Shown piece by piece: positions 1 through 11,166 of a stretch of 34,962 bases of DNA. The stretch's first letter is position 1. Every line of letters starts with the position of its first letter. A program made the translations under genes and the position numbers. This DNA comes from Triparma columacea. Lineage: Eukaryota > Sar > Bolidophyceae > Parmales > Triparmaceae. Location of the stretch: contig BRYA01000228.1 in assembly GCA_030267965.1 (NCBI GenBank), positions 5,120 to 40,081 of the forward strand. The letters run 5' to 3'. The notes below the pieces were generated by a model. That model saw only the letters and a program-made list of their open reading frames with translations, was not told the origin of the DNA and made no database searches.

Positions 1-3000
1 TGCACTCCCAATCTCCCAGCCCCTGGCTTCCTCCTCACTATTATCTTCTCCCTCATTTGTTGCTCTGCTTTTAAATTTGTTCATAACCACAGCATACAGC
101 ATAGTTCTCATAAAACTGTGCTGCTCTGTAATCTCTCTCAGTGCTCTATTGGCAGCAATAAAGTCCCTCACGACCTCTACTTTACTGTCCCCTGAAGCAT
201 TCCTTCTCTTCACTCTCTCCATCAGCTGCTCTCCAAACCTCCTCCCATCCTGTTCCTCTGCTTCAGTGCTCTTGAGCAGATCATCAAAGTAGTAAGCAGC
301 ATCAGTTGCTTTGCCTAGTTGCTTGATTACACTCTGTTTGCTAGCAGCCTTTTCTAATCCCGTTTGTCTAGTCATAAGTTCAACATCTGTCCTCATGTGG
401 TCAGCCTCTGAGAACCTTACAGCTGTGAGATGCCCTTCATGTTCAACTGTGAGAACAAGTGTCTGGTTGTTGACTCTTTGAAGCTCAAGCTGGTAGTCAG
501 CTCGGCTTTCAAGATCCCAGAAGAATGCTGCAACTTCCTTGTGGGATGCTCTTACAGTTATTGAAGTCTTCCCCCATTCCATTCCCTTCTCTGCCTTTAT
601 TAATGTCTGCCCAGACCCACTACTGATCTCTTGAGCTCCGTCAATCTCGTCAAAGTGACTTTCAATCCCTTGCACTCCCTCAATTGCAATATCCTCAAAC
701 TTTGCAATGATCTGCTGTCTCTTGAAGATATCAATCTCTTTGCTCTTGTCAAACTTCTTCCTCAAGTCTGAGACTACTCCGAGAAACCTTGGTGCAAGCT
801 TGTTCACAATGGAGGAGAAGAAAATACCACCAAGGTCTACCTTTGTTGTAAAAGTCACTGCTGTTTGTGGCACACCTCCAATAGAGTCTAATGGCTCAAA
901 TACCCATACTGTATGGATCTTCACTACAACATTCCCAGCCTTCACTGGAAAGTCTTCGTGTAGCTCTTTTGTGTCTGCAACATCAATGATAACTTTTCCG
1001 CCATCTTCCTTGAACCAGGTAACTTTACTCCTTCCCTCACGTGGAGAAAATCCAGGGATCCCAAGCTTCCTTGTTGTTATGTAGTAGAGATTGTGGGGAT
1101 TAACATTTACTACCTTCATAGTGGTTATCCCATTCATTTTAGCTTTCTTCCTTTCGTTTCTACTGTTTAGACTGATAATCTCATTTGCTGCACACTCTTC
1201 TGCACTCGCATCAACTACAGTAGTCGCAAATCCAATCCCACTACTTGCCCCATCAACATGAACTAGCTTCATCTTGACCCTCTCATCAGGACTCTTCAGT
1301 TCATCAAAATTCTCATCCTCCTTGCACTTCTCATAAAACTCCTTTCCCGTCCTGATTGCACCCTTCTCCTTATCGGTATAATCTTGGTGTTCATTCTTGA
1401 TAATGTTGGCAAGAGAGGCCAGTGCAGCTTTATCAACCTCTTCATCCCGCTTGAAGGAATCCCTGAGTGTTGCTATTGCTCTTAGTCCTCTTGGTATTGT
1501 TCTGTTGACAACATTTACTGGAATGAGCCCCCCTGCATCCATAAATTGGGTATATGTGAGTTTACACTGGTGAACACCACCTTGGTCCTCAATGTTCTTT
1601 GCAGTAAAAATTCCACTAGTTGTTGCCCGCACAAGCTTTCCAAGGTTTCCCCCATAGTCAACCTTCTCCTCAGCTGGGACAAATGCCACAGACATGTTGC
1701 CATCTTGGTGTCCCCTCTGCCACACAAACCTCAACACAAACTCTCTTTTGTGAAGAGGGAAGCGGAGTTTCTTGACTGTTGCAAACAGCTTCTCATTTAT
1801 CCTTCCCTTGCCACCCTTCCTCATCTCCAGCCTTGCAGGGGCCCCTTCCTCCCGGCTCATTACCATCCTCTCCCTGCTGCAGTACTCAAAGAACCAAGCA
1901 GCTGCTTCCTCGGCTGAGCAGTCGGCAACACACCCAGCTCTTCCAAAACTGAGTGTCTTTTCCCCTTTTTCCTGCTGCTTGTACATGATCTCCATCTTCA
2001 CTCCCTCATAAAGTGACTTGAGAGGCCTCCATCCTCCTTCCTCCTCCCCACCAAAAAGCTCCTCCACCTCCCCAAACACCTTCTTCTGGTCCTCCTCCAA
2101 CTCAACCCCCTCCCTCATCCTCTCCACCAAGGCCCCCCTGACCTCAGCATCGACTTCCTTCCCATTCCTCCTAAACTTCTCCTGCAACGTGTTGGCATAA
2201 TTAAGCTGGTTTTTTGCAAGGTAGTCGATTGCTTTGTCCATCACTGCCTTTTGAAGGAGGCCAGTAAATTTCAAATCAACTGTTTGAATACGTGTCACCC
2301 TACAGACTTTTGGGGCAATCTCATTGAAGAAGTAGGCACCTGTAGTCTCTGCTAGCACAAATCCTTTCTTACTGAGGTCCTTGAAGCCTCCTCCTGGGTA
2401 CTCTGTCAGTGGCACAAAAGCTAACATGTATGAAGTCAGCCCATTCTCAAGTTTGACTTCCTTCCAAGAGAACCAGGTTTCAAAGAGACGATCTTTTGCT
2501 GGGCGAGGCACATTAAATCCTTGATGTTGATGTTGGCTTCTTGTTCCATTGACATTCTCCAGAATGACTCTAGGCAGATTGCCATTATCACTGAAATGTT
2601 GTCCTGCATTAGTGTAAGTGTTGTCTAAACTTAGCTCAGCTAGTAACATCTGTACCCCCTTGTCAATAGTGACCCCAAAGGCTGCCCGCACCTTGTCCCC
2701 CTCTCTCCACAGGAACTTGTCCACTCCCTCCTTCAATGTCCCCTTGACTCTCTTTCCCTTCTTGTAGAGTTCCTCCTCCAGCCCTGCAACACTTTCCAGC
2801 ATCCTTTCCTCTTCCTCAGTAAGAGTTGGCACATTGGGCATGACCTCTTCCACAAAGTGCACCTTCCTCCGCTCGTCAATGACTGCAGGCTGTCTGAATT
2901 TCTTCATGACTTCATCTAGAATTCCCTTCCATGAAACAAATACATCGTTGTAAGCTCCTTTGTTGACACTGCTGATGCTGCTTTTTATCCTTCCAACGTT

Positions 3001-4799
3001 TGGACTAGCAGATTTAAAGCTTGACCTTGCAGATTTAAATCTTTTGACTGTGCTAAAGACTAGGTTTGATTTCGCCTCTGTTGCTCTCTCCTCTGCCTTA
3101 AGAGTTCCCACCATGGTGACTGCAGTTTGTCCAAACTCGAAGTCAGTGAAGCTGAGCTTGCCCTTAATGACACCTCGTTTGACAGTCTTGGTCTTTATTG
3201 ACGCTAGAATCTCAACAAGCATCGCAGCTGCCTCATAAGAAAGATCGTCCTCGTCAAGGGATGTTAATTCCATAATGTTCGTCGATTCGTCAAGAGAGAC
3301 GACGCTGACGTCGAGGAGAAATCCAACACACTTATTCCTGCTGCCGTAGTGCTGCCAGTAGACAAGTCTGTGAATGACTCCTTCCTTTTCGTCATACTCC
3401 TGTAGGGTCTTCCTTCGGAAGTTGCCCTGCTCGCAATCGGTGAGGAGAAAGTCAATGATCTTGTCGCGCTCGTCGTGGAAGACATCAGCGAGCTCAATAG
3501 CCTTCACGTCGACGCCGGTATAGTTGTCTATGAGGCCTTCAACAGCTCCTCGGTCATCCAGAAGTTTCACAAGTTTACCTTGCTCGGGTCCAAGAGCTGC
3601 GTAATCGATATCAACTGGTCCTTGCATGGTGGAAGAGGCGTGATTGGGGCTAGAGAGGGACTCCGGGGGGTCTTTATTCCTGACGGTGTTGTCAGGATCT
3701 AATGTCATGGACTGAGCGGCAGTGGCGTTGCTGACAGTCGCAAGGCCGACTGGCGTACGGCCGGGAGTCGCGCACCCGACAGCAGGCGGTATAGCGCTTA
3801 GATTGTTCTCACGGGCTATTACATCGTTTAAGGGATCGTCGGAGACTTCGGCATTGAACTTTTCATGTCCAGGTTGAAGATGAGTATGGCCAGAAATTTC
3901 TGGGGAATGGTTTTGGGGGAATTTTTGGTGAAAAAGGGTCAAAAAAAGGCAAGAATCTGAGACTCCCTCGGAATGGCTTCCCAGCCCTCCCCTAAACAAT
4001 CAAAGTACCCTACTCTTCGTCTACACCACTACCCAAACTCACCTCTTCTAGCATCCTCGTGAGAGCTTTTAGAGACTGTGAAGTGGACAACATTGTTGTA
4101 AAAGTGAGAAAAAGATACAAAGTTTCAACGCGTCCTCCCGCGACTCTCCTGCTCTCTCCTAGAGTATCAAATTGTCCTTTCTCTCTACCGGCTCTCAACG
4201 CACAACTCACCTCGTCCCACGTCATCATGACCATTTTCAGAGTCTGCGGTAATGGCGATTATGGCGTTTGTTATGTTAGTCAACATGAAGAGGTTTCAAC
4301 GCGTGCCCCTCGATTCCGTGTAGCATATCAAGCGCCCCATGCGGTCGCCGCAGAAGCGCCCCATGCGGTCGCCGCAGAAGCGCCCCATGCGGTCGCCGCA
4401 GAAGCGCCCCATGTGGTCGCCGCAGACGGAACCCACGCGGTGGCCGGAGACGGATCTCATGCGAAAACCGGCGCACGTGCGGATCCCATGTGGTCGCCGC
4501 CGCCCGTCGAGCTCGACGCCGAGGGCCAGGCCCTCCACGAACGGCTCCGCGCGTTCCGCACGCAGGCGGTGAGAAAAACTACAAGGGTCTCCCCCCCTAA
4601 AACCCCCTGAATTGAACTTACCTTGGTCTTCTCCAGCGTCCTCGTGAGAGCTTTTAGATTTAGAGACTGTGAAGGCGATATCTACGGGACCGTGTATTGC
4701 AGAGGGAGTGTGATTGGGGCCTGCGGGGGGCTCGGAGGCGTAGTTGGTCTCCCCGGCGTCATTCACGACTTCCGCATCTGCTTCAACCTCGCCCTCCAT
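1..4799 (-). CDS. Large multi-START-like-domain protein, 5' part (open at left edge)
   Basis: Modelled as complement(join(<1..3899,4043..4075,4211..4243,4622..4799)); at least 1381 residues lie in the window and the frame is open at base 1. All junctions are phase 1. The long exon has no stop for 3.9 kb. It encodes repeated modules resembling START/Bet v1-like lipid-binding domains, seen as repeats with a shared pattern: a G-rich turn, I/L-P-x-x-V-V-N-R-like segment, then a helix ending F-x-R/K-x-x-x-x-V/I-D. Approximate modules are residues 470-655, 725-885, 955-1125 and one starting near 1185 that is cut. An Ile/Val-rich N-terminal region (about 80-470) is unrecognised. The start is the ATG at 4799, because the frame is closed further upstream; ATG 3708 is an internal alternative. 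Large START-like arrays are known in ochrophyte algae; lipid binding is inferred from fold resemblance only. The downstream remainder could carry another domain. Confidence 0.72.
4043..4304 (-). repeat. Tandemly duplicated intron-plus-33-nt-exon cassette
   Basis: Two cassettes (4043-4133 and 4211-4304) each contain, on the minus strand, the motif ACGCGTTGAAA, a short intron tail ending CAG, a 33-nt exon, and a GTGAGTT donor. The exons (4043-4075 and 4211-4243) match at about 20 of 33 bases and encode VSKSSHEDARR and DSENGHDDVGR. The end of exon 1 (4622-4664) encodes a third related peptide, VSKSKSSHEDAGEDQ, and its donor is GTAAGTT. Both small exons are phase 1 and a multiple of three, so either can be skipped without a frame change. 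Confidence 0.62.
4332..4475. repeat. 24-bp minisatellite, six units
   Basis: Six 24-bp units. The first three are identical, the fourth has two changes, and units five and six are progressively diverged. It lies in intron 1 of the START-like gene. Read on the plus strand it would encode (A/G)(P/T/S)HAVAAE-like octapeptides; on the minus strand it is also open, as RFCGDRMG-like octapeptides. The segment is much more GC-rich than its flanks. Confidence 0.9.
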
Positions 4800-5477
4800 G
4801 ACGATCTTGATTGGGTGCTGAAAATCATGCGTTCGCGATTGACGTGCGTAAAAAAGGTGGCGGAGCGGCGTTTTTTGGTGTGAGTGAAGGTATCGTAAAT
4901 TGGCATGTTCGTAAAGTGAGCGTATTTATATTTTCCAAAATCAGAGAATTTTTGCTCTTTTTTTGCTCTTTTTTTGCTCTTTTGCCCATTTTCTTATTTT
5001 TCTCCATTTTCTCGTTTCTTTGAAATCCCTCGCTGTTACGTCACCTCGGGTTTCCTTCCTCCCTCCTTCATCCCTCCCCTCTCCCATCCGCTCCCCACCT
5101 CCCCTCCCCCGGGCTCCCGATCCCCCCGCGATCCCTCACCTTTACTCGTTCCTATCCTTCCCACTCCTTGACAAGAGTAATTCCCTGCCCTGGTGCCGGT
5201 GCTCGAAAATGGAGAAGCTTGGTCTGAAGCCCAAAGTACCTCCTCAGAAAATATAACGTAATACGGCTAATTGAATGTATATATGGAAGACTTCGATGTG
5301 TATAAACCAAGCAGTACGGTGTTCAGTCAAAAATATTATTAAAAAATAATAATAAATTTGGTCCAACTCTAACCTTACAATACAATTAACACCCATAACG
5401 CATCCACTCGCCCTTGGTACTGTCGCCTTCCTCCCTATATTAAAAAATAGTATAGCTTTGTTTTGAAATGTTTATCG
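4800..5477. other. Intergenic: upstream of START-like gene, downstream of copper ATPase
   Basis: No gene is supported in these 678 bases. The region holds an 11-bp T-rich repeat (three copies of a GCTCTTTTTTT-type unit, 4949-4983), a C-rich pyrimidine stretch (5050-5165), and an AT-rich patch (5320-5400) near the 3' end of the ATPase. Because the START-like gene is read leftward from 4799, the part near 4800 is its likely promoter and 5' leader. Confidence 0.6.
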
Positions 5478-8400
5478 TCATTCTCTCCCACTTCTTCTAG
5501 TGGTTCCCATCTCGATATCTCCCGAGCCAGACAGCCTTGCCACCTTCACATTGTCCTCGAGATCCAAATTATCCAAATCGCTGCCAAGAAGGGATCTTTC
5601 CTCCATGCTGCTGCTTCCGCACCTCTCCTTCCTCCTCCTCTTCTTCTTCATGCCCTCCATCGTTACCACTTCCTTGCCATCAAATAGGAACTTGTATCTC
5701 TTCAAGAGCAGGCTGCTGCAAACCACCGTCACGCTGCTGCAGGCCATGGCGAGCCCGGCGAATGCGGGAGGGACGACCCAGTGCGTGAAGGGGTACAATA
5801 TCCCCGAAGCGACTGGGAGCATGAGGATATTGTAGCCTGCCGCCCACACGTAGTTAAGGCGGATTCGGGAAAAGACGACCTTGGCGAGGTCCAGGACTAC
5901 GAGGACCGAGAGGAGGGATGGCCTCATCAGGACGGCGTCGGAGCTCTCCATGGCTATCTGAGTCCCCTGTCCCATGGCAGAGCCAACGTTCGCCTTGACC
6001 AGGGCTATCGAGTCATTGATGCCGTCGCCCACAAACATTACAGTCTTTCCTTCGCTACGATGTTCGAAGGGAAGTAAAGCGAAGGGAAGGAAGCGGAGAG
6101 AGTTGTGTTAGTATGAGAATTGTTGTAAGATCATCGGTTTTTGCCCCTTCTCACCTTCTCAGCCTGTCCACCAGCTCCCCCTTTTCCTCCGGCAAGACCC
6201 CAGCGCAAACCTTCTCGAGATCGATGCCGACTTCCCTTGCGACCTGGCTGGCGACACCGGCGTCGTCGCCTGTGCAACAGAAAACCTCGACACCAGAGTT
6301 CTTGAGCGCCTCCACAACAACTGCCGCTTCCTCCCTGACCTCGTCCGAGATCTGTATCGTGCCGAGGAAAAAGCCGTCCACGCTGTGACAAGCAAAGTGA
6401 TTCGAAAAGAGGGGTGCGTAAGTGCGTTAGAAGTGCGCGATGGGCGAAGCGAGGTGCTTGAATGTTGTAGAGTCCAATGTAGCCGCTTCGCTCCTCGTCG
6501 TGATGCCCTTTCACTTCTCTTCCATTCTTACCTCACGTGGACCCCCCCCTTGTGAACGCCCTTGACTACCCAGCTGCTCTTCCCCACTCTAATCTTCCTG
6601 CCCTCTAACGTGCACTCGACCCCGCACCCCACCACGACCTCAAAATCCTCGACGCGCCCGAGGGAAAGCTTGGTCCCGAATCTCGCCGTCCCCTCCTTCA
6701 CAATTGCCTTAGCAAGAGGGTGCTCGCTCTGCGCCTCGGCCTTGGCAGCGTAGTAGAGGAGGAGGTCCTCGGCGTTCTTGGTGTCAATGGCGTTCAAGTT
6801 GAACTTGGATATGACATCCTGGGCAGTGTGGGTGGTGGCGAGGAGGGAGGGCTCGGGGTTGACGGAGGCGACGCCCATCTTCCCGTAAGTCAGGGTTCCC
6901 GTCTTGTCGAAAACTATGCAGTCTATCTTGCAGGCCTACAAATGCGAATGCAACGAGGGCGCGAGCGAAGAGAGTTACAGTGAGGAAGGGTGAGAAAAAT
7001 AATGAGGAGTCAAAGTACGATCGTGGTCGGAGCAAATCGGCATTGCAACGAGTTCAGGACGATACGAATTAAGGAAGGTTTACTGTCATCGTCGCTGCGC
7101 TCTTCCATAGTGCTGCCCTCCATAGTGCCACCCGAAATGTCCATTCTCTCACCTCCTCCAAGACGGCCCCACCCTTGATGAGGACCCCCTCATCAGCCCC
7201 AACCCCGCAGCCGACCATAACGGCCGTCGGGGTGGCCAGGCCTAGCGCGCACGGGCAGGCGACCACTACCACACTCACTGCCCTGAGGAAGGACATGAAG
7301 AAGGAGTTCCCGAGGGAGAGCCAAACGAAGAGGGTGACCATCGACAGCGCGACGACACAAGGAGCGAAAATTGCCCCAACTCGGTCGGCGTAGAGCTCAA
7401 TGGGGGCCTTGTTGAGCTGGGCCTCCTGCACACAGCGCACAATCTTTTCCACCCTTCCCTCCCCAACCACTAGCATCTTGAATCCCCCCGCCCCGTTGGT
7501 CGTCCCACCGTAGACCTCCTGTCCAACCTGCGGAGAAACAAGACGAGGATTAGTTTCGGCGCGCGAGAGAGAGAGAAGATACTCGCTTTTATCACACTCA
7601 CCTCCTTCCTGACCATCCTGCTCTCCCCGGTGAGTAGACTCTCGTCGACGAAGCACTCCCGCCCCGAGAGGTCGTGAATGGTGCCGTCGAAGGGGACGTT
7701 GGAGCCAGGCTCGACGTAAATTATGGACTGGAAAGGAACAGAGGAGCGGGGCGTTGAGGTCATGGACCCATCGGGGTTGCAGACCTGGACCTGCGGGGCG
7801 ATCAGCGGTGAGCGAACAACAGAGTTGCGGTAGCTGTTAGCATGGACGAGCGCGCCCTCTGGTAGTCGATTTTACTCATCACGTGGTGCATCCCACCGCC
7901 AAAACTTCGCTCTCTCATTCCCTTCTCACCTCATCGACCCTGAGCTCCATAAGACCCTTGAGGGCGTCTCCGGTCCTCCCCTTGGCGTAGGCCTCCATCA
8001 TCTTGCCCCCGGTGACAAAGGTCAGCAACATCACGCCGGTTTCAAACGTTGGCTGCATCCGAACCTGGTATGGTGGGGTGGGGTGGGGTAGGGCGGGGGG
8101 GCGGGGGGATAAGGGGGGGGGAATCGATGATACACTCTCTCTCTCTCTCTTTCTCTATATCTCTATCTCTCCCCCCCCCCCACACACACCCTGCACTCAC
8201 CTCTCCCCAGACACCTCCGTTCCCCTGCCCCTGTATTATGTTGTATGTCAGGCAGATGACCGAGTACAGGTAGGACGACCATGTCCCCAGGCTGACCAGG
8301 GCGTCCATTCCCGCGCTCCTGGTTAGCTTGAGGTGGATGTAGGCTTTTTTTAGGAAGGGGTAGCCTACGACGCCCTGGACGGGGGAGGCGAGGACGAACA

Positions 8401-9424
8401 TAACGGCGTAGGCCCAGTTGGAGGGGGGGGGGGCGGAGGGGGAGGAGGGGTCGGAGGAGGAAGAAGATGAGGAGGACATTTCCATGTGGTGTTTGTACAT
8501 CATGGTGTAGTGAACTGTCACGAGGGGGATGGTGAAGATCAGGCAGAAGATGAACTTCTTCCTGAGGAGCGGCGAGCGACGAATAGGAATTAGATTTACG
8601 GACGAGGGGGAATGATTGCGCAGAAGCATCGTCGGCAAGGGTTACTCGGTCCTTGGTCCTTCTCACCTCCAGCTCGCAAACTCGTCGAACCCCCCCTCCT
8701 TCTCCCCCTCCTCGACCCCGAACCCGAGCTCCTTGACCACGCCCTTGACATCGTCAATGACCCTAGGGGGCGGAGCGCCTCCGTTCTTCAGCTTGACTGT
8801 CGCCTGCGCCGTGACTAGGGATATGGTGATCTCGGCGTCTGGGCGGGCGTTTACGGCGGTGGTTATCTTGGAGACACAGCTAGAGCAGCTCATGCCGGTG
8901 ATGTAGAAGGAATTGGGGGAGAGAGGGATCATGGCGGAGGAGGAACGACGGCGGGGAGCGGCAGAGACCGGTGGGGGAGAATTCACGGGTGAGGAAGTCA
9001 CAATCTGCAGGGAGGGGGCGGGGGTGAGGAGGGTAAAAGGTTGGGGGGGGGTGGAGGGAGGGGGGGGCTGTGTCGTTTCACGCGTAGCTCATCGCCCCTT
9101 TTCTCCCCGCTTCATCCCCTGGTCTTCCTCCATGATTCTCACCTTTTTGTACTGTTCATATGAGAGGGGCTCACACCCAAATCCCACCGACTCGACGTCG
9201 TCAACAATAAGCGCCGTCACCTCCTCGTTCGGATCTAGCAGCAACGACGGCGGAAGAGCTTGGGAGACATCAGACAGGGGTATTGTTTGGTCTTCACCTC
9301 GGGAAACTATCAAAAGGTTGTACAAATAGGAGCAGGTTGACGGTGAGGAGGTGCAATTTTGTACAGTCGTCCCACAACTATTCTGACACATCAGACCTTC
9401 CACTGTAAACGCGTAGTAAGGCAT
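5478..9424 (-). CDS. P1B-type copper-transporting ATPase
   Basis: Complement(join(5478..6054,6155..6382,6532..6935,7153..7527,7602..7790,7930..8064,8201..8561,8667..9004,9143..9424)), 962 residues, all nine exons in phase. It is a membrane pump that exports Cu(I) using ATP, homologous to ATP7/HMA5/CopA. Seen in order: an N-terminal metal-binding domain with an atypical C13-QNS-C17, a second one with GMSCSSC (C134, C137), a Ser-rich loop between the first membrane helices, the actuator TGES (426-429), the copper-channel motif CPC (526-528), the phosphorylated DKTGT (Asp570), SEHPLA (His632), and GDGIND (780-785). The tail is basic, then acidic, and carries no obvious sorting motif. CPC plus CxxC supports the copper (P1B-1) subgroup. 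Copper delivery to the secretory pathway or plasma-membrane export is inferred. Introns are short (66-217 bp) and G/C-run rich. Confidence 0.93.
8135..8190. repeat. Pyrimidine microsatellite in an ATPase intron
   Basis: A (CT)n run followed by a C run and (CA)n lies inside the intron between exons 3 and 4 of the copper ATPase (8065-8200 is noncoding). It is simple sequence with no function apparent. Confidence 0.85.
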
Positions 9425-9748
9425 TGTAGAATGGAGTGGTTGATGGAAGTGGTTGAGGATGGAAGGGAAAGGAGTGTTTGCTTTTCTTGAAGATTAGAGT
9501 GTAGGGCGAATGGGATTGATAGAGAGGGAGGTATAAAGCAAGAAATCGCTTTGATGGGGTAAAAGATGGAGACTAGACTTCAAAAAGGGAGAAAATGCTT
9601 GACAAAATGATCTGAGAACTGTGAGCTGCAATCAATAAGAAGGGGAACCGAAAAGATTGAGGGGAGAAATATGAGGGGGGAGATATGTGGAGTGCTTTTA
9701 AGGCATAATTTTAGGGTGTCTGGGCAGACTGACTAGAAACGCTTTGCA
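9425..9748. other. Intergenic: copper ATPase promoter side
   Basis: No gene is seen in these 324 bases. The ATPase is read leftward from 9424, so this holds its promoter and leader, and the 3' end of the glutamine-rich gene whose stop is at 9749-9751. It is purine-rich on the plus strand; no copper-response element could be recognised. Confidence 0.6.
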
Positions 9749-11000
9749 TTAAATGTAACCAAACTTCTGCTGGTACTCATTCAGCTTTGCTCGGAGCATT
9801 TCGTTTTCTTCTTGTAGCTGTTGAATGTGGGACGTGGGGGTGTCCTGTTCCTGATAGGTTTGTTGTCGTTGCTGTTGCAGCTGCAGCTGCAGCTGCTGTT
9901 GCTGCTGCTGTTGCTGTTGCTGCTGCTGTTGCTGTTGCTGTTGGCTTTGATAGCGGTGCTGCTGTTGCATGGGTGGTCTACGGAAAGCCTGCATTGCTCG
10001 CTCCGGAGAGTTATTCAGAACCATGGCCATGCTATCCCCGCCGAGTTGCATCCTTCTCCCCTCTCCGACGGTTTGAGGCCGATAGTAGTTTGAGGCCTCA
10101 TGGTGGGCCGGGCGGTCGTGGCGGTGGTGGCTCTGCTGTTGCTGCTGTTGTCGGGGTTGTTCCTGTGAGGGCTGTGTCGAGTCAAGGATGCGATGCGTGT
10201 AAGATGTAAGACTTTCTCACAGGCTCATTGCGGCTCCTCGATCTTCCCCTGCGCTGCTCACCTTCTCCCACCACTCCATCTGGGTGTCTCGGTCCTCCCT
10301 CTCCTTCGCCTTCCTGGCACGGTTTATTTCTATATCTCTTTGGAGTGCGGCCCTGTACTCGCTCTGCTTCTTGTGATCTCGGGAGTCGTCGATGTGGCCC
10401 ATCAGCCTTTCGGTGAACTTGGCGCGAGGGGGTGTCTGGTTGACGGGGATGGGGGAGTGTGAAGGATGGTGCGCAGGAGGGACCTGGTTGGGTTGTCGGG
10501 GCGGTTGCTGCTGGTACTGCTGCTGGTATTGCTGCTGCTGGTACTGCTGCTGCTGGTACTGCTGCTGTTGCTCCTGATGCTGGATCTTGGAGAAAGCGTT
10601 TGTAGGGCCTGTAGTTGGGGTGGGAGAGTAAGATGCTGTATATTTGTAAATTGAACCCACGTCCTCCAGACTTCCTGACCCGACCCGACTCAAACCCCTC
10701 CTCCTGTTACAACCCCTCCCTCCTTTAACCTCCCCGCTGAGCCGCAAAATGAGGAGAACCAACTTTCATCCTCTCACCTTGGGCATAGTCGTGAACGATG
10801 GGTGCCACTGGCATTGACCAGTTGTTCGGGGCTTCCCTCAATTGCGAGGGTGGGGGGGACGTGATGGAGGGCTGCATGGGAGAAGAGGCTTGGGGGGGTT
10901 CCGTGGATGGTTGTTGCTGCACAGGGCCTTTTTTCCTGTTGAGATAAGCCGTCCTCTTTGCTTCCCATATTTCATCTCTGCGTGACTTCGATGGGTTCAT
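9749..11000 (-). CDS. Glutamine-rich coiled-coil protein, possibly CSPP1-like
   Basis: Complement(join(9749..10162,10262..10608,10778..11000)), 327 residues. No family can be named securely. The N-terminus is basic (DEIWEAKRTAYLNRKKG) and followed by a Pro/Gln-rich stretch. The middle holds a Gln/Tyr-rich tract, then a charged helical motif (EYRAALQRDIEINRARKAKE) resembling the repeated R-A-A-L-x-x-Q/D-I segments of ciliary/centrosomal CSPP1-type proteins. The last exon carries a long CAG/CAA-encoded polyglutamine run and ends in a predicted coiled coil (HIQQLQEENEMLRAKLNEYQ). The splice choice at 10262 (GTGAGC) rather than the closer-to-consensus GTGAGA at 10220 is required by reading phase. 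A centrosomal or flagellar role is only a guess, though IFT57 lies 2 kb away. Confidence 0.7.
9878..9950 (-). repeat. Polyglutamine-coding CAG/CAA repeat
   Basis: An imperfect trinucleotide tract of CAG and CAA codons on the minus strand encodes a glutamine run in the last exon of the Gln-rich protein, with some leucines near its 3' side. A second, 12-15-bp-periodic Gln/Tyr tract lies at about 10505-10580 in the previous exon. The mixed CAG/CAA use should limit slippage relative to a pure repeat. Confidence 0.85.
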
Positions 11001-11166
11001 GGCTTGGTAGGGGGAGGGGAGGGGGGGTCACCGGGGAAGGCGTTTGGGATTTGGGGGGGGAGAGAGAGGTTGGAGGGCAAGACGATATACTTACTAATAA
11101 TCAAATCCTGGAGATCAGATCCGATGATGATCCATGGCAAATCTCTGTTAAAAGAAATAAGTTGAT
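11001..11166. promoter_or_regulatory. Divergent promoter region, 166 bp
   Basis: This separates the start of the Gln-rich gene (minus, 11000) from the EF-hand-like gene (plus, 11167) and must hold both promoters unless 5' leaders overlap. It contains a G-run stretch next to 11000 and an AT-richer half next to 11167. No TATA box is convincing. Confidence 0.45.

Noticed and set aside
1..3899. Transposon or retroelement polyprotein
   Set aside because: No reverse transcriptase, integrase or transposase motif is present; the repeated modules look like START-like domains.
4332..4475. CRISPR-like array
   Set aside because: Units are contiguous with no spacers, so it is a minisatellite.
4059..4610. 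Plus-strand open frame of 183 codons with APHAVAAE repeats
   Set aside because: It overlaps phased minus-strand exons of the START-like gene and its repeat is a simple minisatellite. I could not build flanking plus-strand exons, so it is kept only as a finding.
4296..4799. Minus-strand frame of 167 codons as a separate small protein
   Set aside because: Exon 1 plus a retained intron explains it; the GTAAGT donor at 4621 and the downstream phased exons make the spliced model better.
9821..10093. Plus-strand frame rich in leucine
   Set aside because: It is the antisense of the CAG/CAA polyglutamine tract in the Gln-rich gene.
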